A stretch of DNA of 64,000 nucleotides, taken from the NCBI GenBank assembly GCA_000818945.1, contig KN805397.1, positions 150,213-214,212 of the forward strand, given 5' to 3'. This stretch comes from Schizochytrium sp. CCTCC M209059 (taxonomy: Eukaryota; Sar; Bigyra; Thraustochytrida; Thraustochytriidae). The notes below the pieces were generated by a model. That model ran no database searches and was not told the DNA's origin. It worked only from the letters and a program-made list of their open reading frames with translations. Within the stretch, counting starts at the first letter, position 1. Every line of letters starts with the position of its first letter. The position numbers and the translations under genes are program-made. Positions 56,406-64,000 of the stretch are shown here, one piece after another.

Positions 56406-56907
56406 GGCCGAAGAACCGCGCCTTCCTTTCTCGCGACGCTACGCCGCGCCGCGCCGCGCCGCGCTGCAGTGCGCTGCGCTTCCCCGCGCCTCCGCTGCGC
56501 AGCCCCTCGCGGCGCAGCCCGGCCTCGCGCGTTGGCGTTCTCCCTCCCTCGCCAGCTCGAGCTCGCCGCCCGCGTGCTCGAGCGAGTCGGCCTAGGGCGG
56601 GCTGGCTTCCTTCCGCGCCGCGCCGAGCCAGCCAGCCAGCCAGCACAAATGAAACGAGCGAAAGAAAGCCCGCCGCGCCCTGCGCTTCCTCGCCCTGCGC
56701 TTCCTCGCGCCGCGGTCCTCGCGCCGCGTCTGCCGCCGCCGCGCGGCTGCGAGGCTGGCTCCGATCGAGGTCTGGCGGCTTCGGGGTCTCGCTCGAGCCT
56801 GCTTTCGAATTCAAACCGATCGATCGATCGATCGATCGATTGATTCAAATCGAGATTGTTGTTTCCGCTCTGCTCTGTCAACAAAGCGAGCGACGCGTGA
56901 TCTCTCC

Positions 56908-56940
<33 letters not shown>

Positions 56941-57857
56941 CCTCTCTCTCTCTCTTTCGCGGCAGACACGCGCAGACGCGGCGAGAACTGAGAGACGGGT
57001 ACCCGGGGTCCTCAGCGGAGGCGGCGGCCTACCCCCGCCGGGGCGGCGGCCGCGCCCGGGGAAGGAAGCGTGGGGGCCGGCTTTGGGGGGCAGCGCGGGA
57101 GAGTCCAGGAACGCGGCGCGGGACGCTCGCGTGGACTGCGTAGACTGCGAGGACGAGGACGAGGAGGACGAGGAGGACGGTGACGAGAACGGGGACGGTG
57201 ACGAGAACGGGGGAGCCTCTGAGAGGTATAGACTCGAGGCTGCCCTGAGCAGGACTTCACTTCGTCTTCGATGGAGAACTGCGAAGGGAAAAGCGGGAAT
57301 GGCGCGGATGTGGATGCCAGGAAGGACCTCCATCTTGGTTTTGTGGCGTCGTGGAGCCTCCTAGTATGGAATGGAGGCCGGCCGCAAAATCATGCTGGCT
57401 GTGGCAGCTGCGGCTGCGACTGCTGCGACGGGAGCATCGTCGGAGTCGGGGCAGAAAGGCGGGCGGAAAAGTGGATCCATTATGTGGTGGTTTCGGAGAC
57501 CACCACATCGAGAGCAAGAAGTTGAGCCTCACACTGACACCAGCCACAGTTTGGCCGATAATACGAGCAGGATGGCGCGTGCGAGGGAGAATGTCTTTTG
57601 GTTCGCGGAAAGAGATGGGTGCTACGCACGCACGCACGCAACGCACGCAACGCACGCACGCACACACACGCGCACGAATTGTCGGTCGATCAAGTCTTGT
57701 GGGATCATTACTCAGGCAGGCTGTATGTAATCTTTACTGTTCTTCTAGATGACTCTACATCGAATTTCCAACGATAGCACGGCACAGACAGAGGCATACT
57801 GTGCAGTGCCGTACTCCAGAACCAGACGTCGAGTCCAAAGTCAAATTCCAAACAAAA
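56406..57857. other. GPCR upstream region with repeats
   Basis: GC-rich sequence with (GCCGC)n at 56440-56462, an ATCGATCG run at 56817-56841, (CT)n at 56906-56956, a GACGAG-rich block (57152-57180) and (CGCA)n at 57630-57672. No supported gene. A missing first exon of the GPCR may lie here. Confidence 0.55.
56817..56843. repeat. (ATCG)n palindromic run
   Basis: Six tandem ATCG units, self-complementary, about 420 bases upstream of the GPCR frame. Confidence 0.95.
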
Positions 57858-59027
57858 CTATTTGTCCCAGGCGCCCTGACGCAAGGCAGCGAAACGCTTA
57901 AAGAGAGCCGCGGCATGGGCGTCGGTCATCATGTCGTCCCGAGAAGGCTTGCGGCCTTGCTCGCTCTCAAAGGAAGCTTTCCACGCATCAAGGTCGCGCC
58001 GAACTTCGTCGAGGAGATCAGCCCGCGACTTGGTCGCGGCAACCTCGTCAAAAGTTTCAGCCAATTGGGCCTGGCAGTGCATGTTGCGCGCAAGAATCGT
58101 CTTTGTAAGCTCGCTTGTGGAAGCACTCTTGTCAATCATCACGAGCTCCTGCGCGTCTCCAGGGAGCGCCAGCGAGGCCACAAGACGACCGCCCGGCCGA
58201 AGTGCGTCGTGAATGAGCGCCGCGCCCAGCGGCGACTCGAGCGGGAACGCAAACCCTGCGTGCACGAGATCAAAGCCAACTTCTTCTCTCTCATCGCTCC
58301 CAACACAGTCCAGCACAGGGCGCCCAGCCTCGTCAAAGGCGTCGACAAACCGCAAGGTCTGCGAGGCAGTTTCATTTGTGCATCGTGAAGCAGCCTTTTC
58401 GCATGCATGCGCCACGAGAGCAGGAACTGCATCTGTGCCCACGGCCTGTGGAGATCGAGCCGCGCCTGCTGCAGATAGGAGCCCGAGGTCGTGCATCATC
58501 TCGGCCACGAGGACCGCCAGATAACCGGTGCCAGCGCCAATATCCAAAAAGCGAACGGGTTGCGACTGCTCGCTGGCGTTTTGCTGCTTGTCCTCGAGAA
58601 ATGCTGCCATCGCCTCGCCCACGACGCAGTGATGATGGGGTGTCGACAAGGTTGCCCCAGAGGCGGCGTGCAATTTTTGAGGAGCGTTTGCATAAGGCTC
58701 TGCGTAAACGGCTGCATCTTGCTGGACAGGCACAAAGAGTGCCCTGTCAAGCGCGACCATGGCTTTGCGTAAGACTTTGGACCTGAGCACGCCATTTTGC
58801 TCGAGCTCGGCCACGAGTTCTTTTTGCGAGCGCGCCTGGCCCACGTGCGACATGGACAGTTCCAGGAGCGACATGCCCCCAGACTTGGCCTCGTCAGCGC
58901 TCGCATCCACGATGCGCGCAAACTCAACGCTCCTTGCACTGCTGCTCGCGGAGAGCAGTCGTCGCCATGGCGGCGTCGCGTTTCTTGTGTTGGTGGTGAT
59001 GGCTCTGGTCAGCATGCGAGTGCTCAT
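57858..59027 (-). CDS. PCMT1: Protein-L-isoaspartate O-methyltransferase, probably mitochondrial
   Basis: 389 residues from ATG 59027. PCMT methylates isoaspartyl residues with S-adenosylmethionine and starts their repair to Asp. The first 34 residues (MSTRMLTRAITTNTRNATPPWRRLLS) are basic and hydroxylated, like a mitochondrial presequence. The core shows S-Q-K-E-L-V-A-E-L-E-Q-N-G-V-L, then A-L-D-R-A-L-F-V-P and A-Y-A-E-P-Y-A-N, with P-H-H-H-C-V-V-G-E-A-M in the acceptor-site region. The SAM motif is F-L-D-I-G-A-G-T-G-Y-L near 165, and L-R-P-G-G-R-L-V near 280. The C-terminal 100 residues go beyond bacterial and human PCMT (about 210-230 residues). It shares a 430-base divergent spacer with glyoxalase II. 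Confidence 0.88.
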   Translation of the reverse strand: MSTRMLTRAITTNTRNATPPWRRLLSASSSARSVEFARIVDASADEAKSGGMSLLELSMSHVGQARSQKELVAELEQNGVLRSKVLRKAMVALDRALFVPVQQDAAVYAEPYANAPQKLHAASGATLSTPHHHCVVGEAMAAFLEDKQQNASEQSQPVRFLDIGAGTGYLAVLVAEMMHDLGLLSAAGAARSPQAVGTDAVPALVAHACEKAASRCTNETASQTLRFVDAFDEAGRPVLDCVGSDEREEVGFDLVHAGFAFPLESPLGAALIHDALRPGGRLVASLALPGDAQELVMIDKSASTSELTKTILARNMHCQAQLAETFDEVAATKSRADLLDEVRRDLDAWKASFESEQGRKPSRDDMMTDAHAAALFKRFAALRQGAWDK

Positions 59028-59457
59028 GTTTGTTTGCCCTACACGTCTGCGATGAAGAAAAGGCTGCAGAGACCACGCAGGTCCAGCGCGCTACGCCTCT
59101 GGTCCAACACGCTACGCTTCTCCTCGCGTCTCTGGCGAGGCCGCGCACCTTCTTCTTGGCGCGGCTGCGTGGTTGCAACGCGACAGTGCGACAACCTTTT
59201 GCCCTCACTATCACTTTGCCTTCACAGTTGGGTCAAGTTGCTTGCTCGTGGCCTCGCTCAAGTCGTGGAAAACGCCTTAAAAAAAAACCAAATAAGAGTG
59301 CTCGCTGCAACTACGAGGTCGCGAAGAGCGCAAGGAGCGACGGTCGAATTTGGCGTCCGGCCAGAGACGACAGGACGGTCGGGGCGAGACAAGACCGAGG
59401 ACGAAAAAGACAAACTCGAGCAAGGGAGGGAAGGAGGGAAGGAAGGAAGAAAGGAAA
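59028..59457. promoter_or_regulatory. Bidirectional promoter region, PCMT / glyoxalase II
   Basis: 430 bases between divergent ATGs. The glyoxalase II end is a polypurine tract (GGAAGGAAGAAAGGAAA and neighbours, 59422-59457) running right up to its ATG. Confidence 0.65.
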
Positions 59458-60555
59458 ATGAGCTACCTCGGTCTGGCGGCCGCGGGCGCCTTGGTCGCTG
59501 CAGGCGCCTTTAAGCTGCGCGGGACGACGCTCTTTGACGTAAAGTACTTCTTGTACACATTCCCAATGGTGGGCGGGCGCGTCCACCAAGCACAGTTGCA
59601 ATCTTTTCGCAACAAGTCAAAGCACTCGAACTGCAACGGGGCGAACGCAGCCACCTTTCTAGATGGGCCTGGGCAAAAGATCGCGGTGCGGGCTGTTCCA
59701 TACCTGAGCGATAATTACGCGTATTTGATCATCGACTATGCGCGCGACGAGGTCGCCGTCGTAGACCCGGCGGATGCCAGAGGTGTGGTCGAAGCTGTGG
59801 CCAAGGAGAGCGAACGTTGCGGGAAACAACTTCGTATCACGGACGCGCTCATTACGCATTACCACGCGGATCATGCTGGCGGAAATGTGGATCTTCGCAA
59901 GCTCGTGCCCGGCGTTCGCATTTTCGGGAGCAGCAAGGAGCGCAACTTTGGTGTGCCAGGGACTACCGTTGGCATCCAGGATGGTTCTGTGATTCCTTTT
60001 GGGGGTCTCGATATCAATGTCGTCGAGACGCCTGGACATACCCAGGGACATGTCAGTTTTTACGTTCCTGTTCAGCCCGGCTGCGAGACGGCCGTATTAT
60101 TCACCGGTGACGCGCTCTTTGTGGCTGGCGCAGGGCGGTTCTTTGAAGGTACTGGTAAGGACGCAATTCGGTCCATGAAATTCTATCGCTCTCTTGCGCC
60201 AGAGACGCTCGTCTTTCCTGGACACGAGTACGCCGCTGATAACTTTGATTATGCGTGCTGGCTGGAGCCGGATAATGAGTCACTTGCTGCACGCCGTGAT
60301 TGGGCGCATGCTTTGCGTGAGCAGCGCAAACCCATTGTTCCCATGACTCTTGAGCACGAGTTCACCTACAATCCCTTTTTGCGCTTCGACGACCCGGCGC
60401 TGCTTGCAGCGCTTCCTGAGGCTCGCCATCGGGCTGCAGAGACGGAGAACGAAGGCGATGCATCTACGTTATTCACTGACGCGGATCCAGCAGAAGTTCT
60501 ACAGACTCTTCGCGATCTAAAGGATGCTGGCGTCTACCAGAATGTCCGAGCCTAG
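59458..60555 (+). CDS. HAGH: Hydroxyacylglutathione hydrolase (glyoxalase II)
   Basis: 365 residues from ATG 59458. Glyoxalase II hydrolyses S-D-lactoylglutathione to D-lactate and glutathione, the last step of methylglyoxal detoxification. The metallo-beta-lactamase fold shows T-H-Y-H-A-D-H-A-G-G-N (about 133-143), the di-metal motif. Later ligands are visible in T-P-G-H-T-Q-G-H and F-T-G-D-A-L-F-V-A-G-A-G-R-F-F-E-G-T. F-P-G-H-E-Y follows, and the C-terminal N-P-F-L-R glutathione-binding segment is present. A hydrophobic N-terminus (LGLAAAGALVAAGAFKL) and about 70 extra residues may be a membrane anchor or organellar signal; they are absent from the cytosolic human form. Confidence 0.95.
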   Translation: MSYLGLAAAGALVAAGAFKLRGTTLFDVKYFLYTFPMVGGRVHQAQLQSFRNKSKHSNCNGANAATFLDGPGQKIAVRAVPYLSDNYAYLIIDYARDEVAVVDPADARGVVEAVAKESERCGKQLRITDALITHYHADHAGGNVDLRKLVPGVRIFGSSKERNFGVPGTTVGIQDGSVIPFGGLDINVVETPGHTQGHVSFYVPVQPGCETAVLFTGDALFVAGAGRFFEGTGKDAIRSMKFYRSLAPETLVFPGHEYAADNFDYACWLEPDNESLAARRDWAHALREQRKPIVPMTLEHEFTYNPFLRFDDPALLAALPEARHRAAETENEGDASTLFTDADPAEVLQTLRDLKDAGVYQNVRA

Positions 60556-60965
60556 ACGCAACAAATGCTCACGTTGTATAAAAGAAGAAAAAAAAAGACG
60601 AAAAAAACCATAAGATCCAGTCGCAAATATTATTGGTCTGTAACGTGCACACCAAAGACTCTTCGCTCCAAACTCTACCCCTGGACGCTCTGTTTCCATG
60701 ACTTTTCTCAGCTTCTTCTCTTCTCCTTTCAAACCCTTGCGTAGATCATTTTCCTTTCCTAGAAAGAAGAAAGTCGATCCCAAAGCACAAAGTCGGAAGC
60801 AAACGTCCCAGTGCGTAGTGCTCTAATACACGTGGTATCACAACGATCGAGACCTTGACTCTTGCTTTTTGGATCGAAATTAGATTTTGCCACGAGCTCG
60901 TGAACTGATGGTAGCGGTGGCAAATCCACGCGACGACAGCGATTGACGAGATCGACAATCATTTG
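60556..60965. other. Convergent 3' spacer
   Basis: 410 bases between the glyoxalase II and sulfotransferase-like stops, including an A-rich stretch (60582-60610). No gene seen. Confidence 0.5.
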
Positions 60966-62419
60966 TTAATGCTGGTCTAGACGGTCGCAGCGTCCAAGAA
61001 CATCGATTAGTGTAGCCTTGGGACCGCTTCCAAGCCTTGGGGGCGACCATGTCGCCTCTTGTGGTCGAAAATGCGGAGAAGAGCAGGAGGTTCCTCCCCA
61101 CGAGGCTGCGTCGTACGGGTCTCGCAAAAAGGATTGAAAAGCAGTTACGTTAAACGCACCGCGGCAGTACGTGAATATGGACAGCGCGCGCGACACAGGG
61201 TCACGTGCAAAGGCGAAGACCAGATATTGCTGAAACTTTGCCAATGGGATCTTGTCCACGGTGACAATCTGAAAGCGCGATGGAGGACAATCTGGAGAAA
61301 CATAAAACGACGGATTTGCAAACCGCGTGGCGCCGGAGAAGATCTTACGTTTGCACACTTTCGTAGGTTGCTGGTACACGGGAATTTGATCCACCCTACA
61401 TGCGCTCTGATCGTCCACCAAAAAGTCGGTATTTGGCACTGTAGGCGGCAACGGGCTTGTTGCACAGCCAAAGCGCGTGCTGTGGACAAAGTATGCATGA
61501 CTGCGTCGAAACGCAACCTTGGAGCATTTGGTACGACCAAGGTTTCGTCGCGCGGGGCCTCCTGCATTGTCGAGCAAAATGCGCACATCTCGATCGTTTT
61601 CAGCACTGATCATCCCAAGATGATGCGCAGTTGGTGTCATGACCTCGTCGCAAGCTACTAGCTTCACCTCGCATGAATCGCTTGCTGGGCAGAGAGCGCG
61701 GTGCAAGTATCCATTCAGAATTGTGGTGCCTGCATTTTTTGCAGTTTTTAGGTAAACCATGCGGTAGTCATCGCTGATTGCTGCAATTTGCTGTTTGTCC
61801 AAAGCTTTCCATGCCTGAAAAGCTTGCTGCCACTTTGGCGCTGCGAGGTCGGATGTTTTTTGCACAAGCCATGCTGGAGACCTCAAAGGTGCCTCGCTTG
61901 CCTCATTCTCGTCGGCGACGTCTGTTGCTGCGTGCAATGAGCTGGTATTTGCAAGGACTATATTGGCTTTCTTATCCGCGAGCCCATCATCCTGAAGATC
62001 AAGGTAAACGCTCGTGTCACCGGGTCGTTTGTCGATGAAGCTCGTTTGTTGCAGTGCAAAGGCGTCACGGATATGATCTTCCACGACACTGCAGTCTTGC
62101 GCATTTTCACTGTCAATTCCGCGCAAGCATTACGGGCAACTTGCACGAGTGCTTGTCGTGCATCATCTGGGTCTGTGCCAGGTGAGACTTTATGTATATC
62201 CACCTGGAGGTGGTTCTTTCCATTATTGGCGCGGATGGACAAGATGGCAGGATTCCACCCTTGGGTTGAACCTTGCGCCGCAGACATGAGGTCGTTGCGG
62301 TTTTCGCCTGCGCAAGACCTCGCAGTCTCGCCCCCGTGGGACTCGGGTCCGCTGCTCGTGACAGCGACGGCCAGCGCACAGCACATCGTCACCAGCGCTC
62401 GGACATGAGCCGGCGCCAT
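60966..62419 (-). CDS. Secreted or Golgi sulfotransferase-like protein
   Basis: Two exons are proposed, 62419-62134 and 62095-60966, over a 38-nt GT-AG intron in correct phase, giving 471 residues. The second frame is stopped upstream and the first has no domain alone, so some join is needed; the exact site is a guess. ATG 62419 begins a signal peptide (MAPAHVRALVTMCCALAVAV). Carbohydrate sulfotransferases use PAPS. A 5'-PAPS loop is seen at about 208-217 (Y-L-K-T-A-K-N-A-G-T-T-I) and a 3'-phosphate site at about 393 (F-A-F-A-R-D-P-V-S-R-A-L-S). Many Cys residues lie between them. The order fits the family 2/CHST fold. The window also carries a sulfatase, so both could act on the same sulfated surface polysaccharide. 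Confidence 0.72.
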
Positions 62420-62629
62420 CTCGAAGCGTCAGAAGCATCCATCCATCTATCACTGTTCACAGTCTCTGTCAGTCAGAGGCCGACCACAACGACGATGTAT
62501 ACCGTGCCTGGTAGAAAGATACTGCCTGACGAATCAAGTCGTTGTCCAAAAGAACAACTGGAACGTCGACGGCGAACCCACACGAGGCTCGGCACGTGCC
62601 GGCCCATCCGTCTTGCCCGTCAGCCACTT

Positions 62630-62806
62630 CAAGTTGTGCTGCTCGCTACTGCTGCTCGCAGTCGCCCGCCCTCGCTATCGCTGCTCGCTACTGCTGCTCG
62701 CAGTCGCCCGCCCTCGCTATCGCTGCTCGCAGTCGCCCGCCCTCGCTATCGCTGCTCGCTATCGCTGCTCGCCATCGCTGCTCGCCACCGCTGTCGCTAG
62801 CCGCCG
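62630..62806. repeat. Nested tandem repeat, 29-42 bp units
   Basis: Units of CAGTCGCCCGCCCTCGCTAT followed by one or two CGCTGCTCG-type blocks. Three full copies grade into simple CGCTGCTCGC repeats. Confidence 0.9.
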
Positions 62807-63024
62807 TCGCTGCTGAGCCCGCGCCGACGAGGCGGTCAATGTTCGCGGTGAGTCGCCGCAGCTGGCGCTCGAGACCGAGACCAAGCTCGAGGCCGAGACC
62901 GAGATAGAGGCAGAACCGACAGCGAGTGCTCACCGCCGTGTCGGACGCGGAGCCAGCGCCTCCGCAGCGCGTGCGTCCTCGGCAACTTACTCTCGCGCGC
63001 AGTCTCGCACGCACACACGCCCCG

Positions 63025-63052
63025 CGACGAGACGAGACGAGACGAGACGAGG
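63025..63052. repeat. (GACGA)n pentanucleotide run
   Basis: Five tandem units, about 610 bases upstream of the sulfotransferase-like start. Confidence 0.93.
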
Positions 63053-63354
63053 ACTGACGAGGCGAGCCACGACAGACGGTCGATCGATCAACCAACAAGG
63101 TGTGCATTTTTTTGCACCCTCTGTCGAGGCTCCGTGCGCGCACAAGAGCGTTTCCTGGCGCGCGCCAGTTCGCGTGGCGCGGCGGACGCCTCAAGCTCCA
63201 GCCATCCCAGCCAGCCGGCCGGCCAGCCATCCATCCCAGCCAGCCATCCCAGCCAGCCGGGCGCGATGGAGCGCGCGGCTGCGGCTAGTTGGGCATAAAA
63301 AACAAAACCAGCAAGGCCCCGCGCGGCGCAGCGCTCGCTCGCGCGCCAATTGTT

Positions 63355-63440
63355 CATTCGCTGGCATTCGTTCATTCGTTCATCCATTCATTCATTCATT
63401 TATCCATTCATTCATTCAATTCATTCATTCATTCGTTCGT
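63355..63440. repeat. (CATT)n/(CATTCGTT)n tetranucleotide array
   Basis: About 18 imperfect CATT units with CGTT and TATC variants. Confidence 0.93.
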
Positions 63441-64000
63441 TTGTTTCTGTGGCCCGCTTGCTTCCTTCGAGTCCTTTGCTTCCTTCGAGTCCTTTCCTTT
63501 CTTCCCGGTCCTGGCCTTCCAGGGCGCACGCGCGCGCAGCCTGCCGGGCCCGCGCCGCTCTGCAGCGCAGCGCGCCGGGGCGGGCGCGCGCCCTCGGCGT
63601 GGGCCTTGCTGCCGGCGCAGCGGCCTGGGCTAGCTAGCATCTGCGCGCACGTGCAAGCGACCTCCGCAGGCCCGCTTGGCGCAGTGGAGGAGACAAACAC
63701 CGCCAAGGCGACAGCGGCCTCGAGGGAAAGGGAAAAAAGCAAAGCAAAAGCCGCCCAACCACCAACTAACTGTGAATTCGAAAGAAGTAGAAGAAGGCGC
63801 GAAAGGAGGGAAGGGAGGAAGGAAGGCAGGAAGGAAGGAAGGAAGGCTGGAACTCGCCGGCAGAGGCAGCGCAGGAGCGCGCAACACAAGTATCGGGCGC
63901 GCGCACAGTCGGGATTGGTGCGCGGCCAAGTGCTCGCCGCGCCAGTGCGTCAGTGTGGCTTCGCGGCCAGCTGCTACGTAGTGCTACTAGCGGGTTGGAG

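Larger units (their letters stand above)
62420..64000. other. Terminal repeat-rich spacer
   Basis: 1.58 kb without a supported gene. It holds the CGCTGCTCG-type tandem repeat (62630-62806), (GACGA)n at 63025-63052 and GATCGATC near 63079. (CCAG)n at 63204-63262, (CATT)n at 63355-63440 and (GGAA)n at 63806-63848 complete it. Confidence 0.6.

Noticed and set aside
62260..62907. Open frames over the CGCTGCTCG repeats
   Set aside because: They code only repeat peptides and run antisense to the signal peptide of the sulfotransferase-like gene.

Overview
This window is nuclear DNA from a protist. It is GC-rich, with short intergenic spacers in some places and long simple-sequence spacers in others. 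Most genes have no intron or only a few GT-AG introns. Stalks of repeated P-T triplets on two surface proteins, a tubby-like protein, a family-3 type GPCR and a PIH1 protein all point to a stramenopile. A thraustochytrid (Labyrinthulomycetes) is the best guess, but this is inference. Two assembly gaps are present (18687-18894 and 38685-38694).

Layout. 1-13 kb is dense: tubby-like (-, cut by the window edge), RMI2-like (+), CINP-like (-), calcineurin-B-homologous EF-hand protein (-), a coiled-coil protein (+), PIH1 protein (-), ribosomal P0 (-), and a head-to-head pair of spliceosome genes, SF3B5 (-) and BCAS2/SPF27 (+). 13-26 kb is looser, with an arylsulfatase (+), a 1483-residue DENND4-type protein (+) and repeat-rich spacers. 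26-38.6 kb holds a CBS-domain protein (+), an FCP1 CTD phosphatase (-), a tRNA 2-selenouridine synthase homologue (+, unexpected in a eukaryote), a possible PAXX/XRCC4-fold protein (-), a small multi-pass membrane protein with an odd upstream reading frame (+), an unrecognised spliced gene (-) and a large protein with a divergent kinase-like C-terminus (-). 39-51 kb has a fragmentary gene, a secretory-pathway protein, the Hsp90 co-chaperone TTC4/Cns1, a disordered 961-residue protein and TXNDC17. 51-62.4 kb has a cullin, a GPCR with a P-T stalk, and PCMT and glyoxalase II facing each other from one spacer, then a sulfotransferase-like gene. The last 1.5 kb is repeat-rich and has no gene I can support.

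How the genes fit together. Almost all are single-copy housekeeping genes. Themes are genome maintenance (RMI2, CINP, possibly PAXX-like), splicing and transcription (SF3B5, BCAS2, FCP1), proteostasis (PIH1, TTC4, cullin, PCMT, TXNDC17), carbonyl detoxification (glyoxalase II) and the sulfated cell surface (arylsulfatase, sulfotransferase). No transposon, CRISPR array, rRNA or tRNA gene was recognised. Exon boundaries were placed by eye from reading frame, GT-AG sites and remembered family patterns, with no alignment run. Several very short introns (20-38 nt) are hypotheses.
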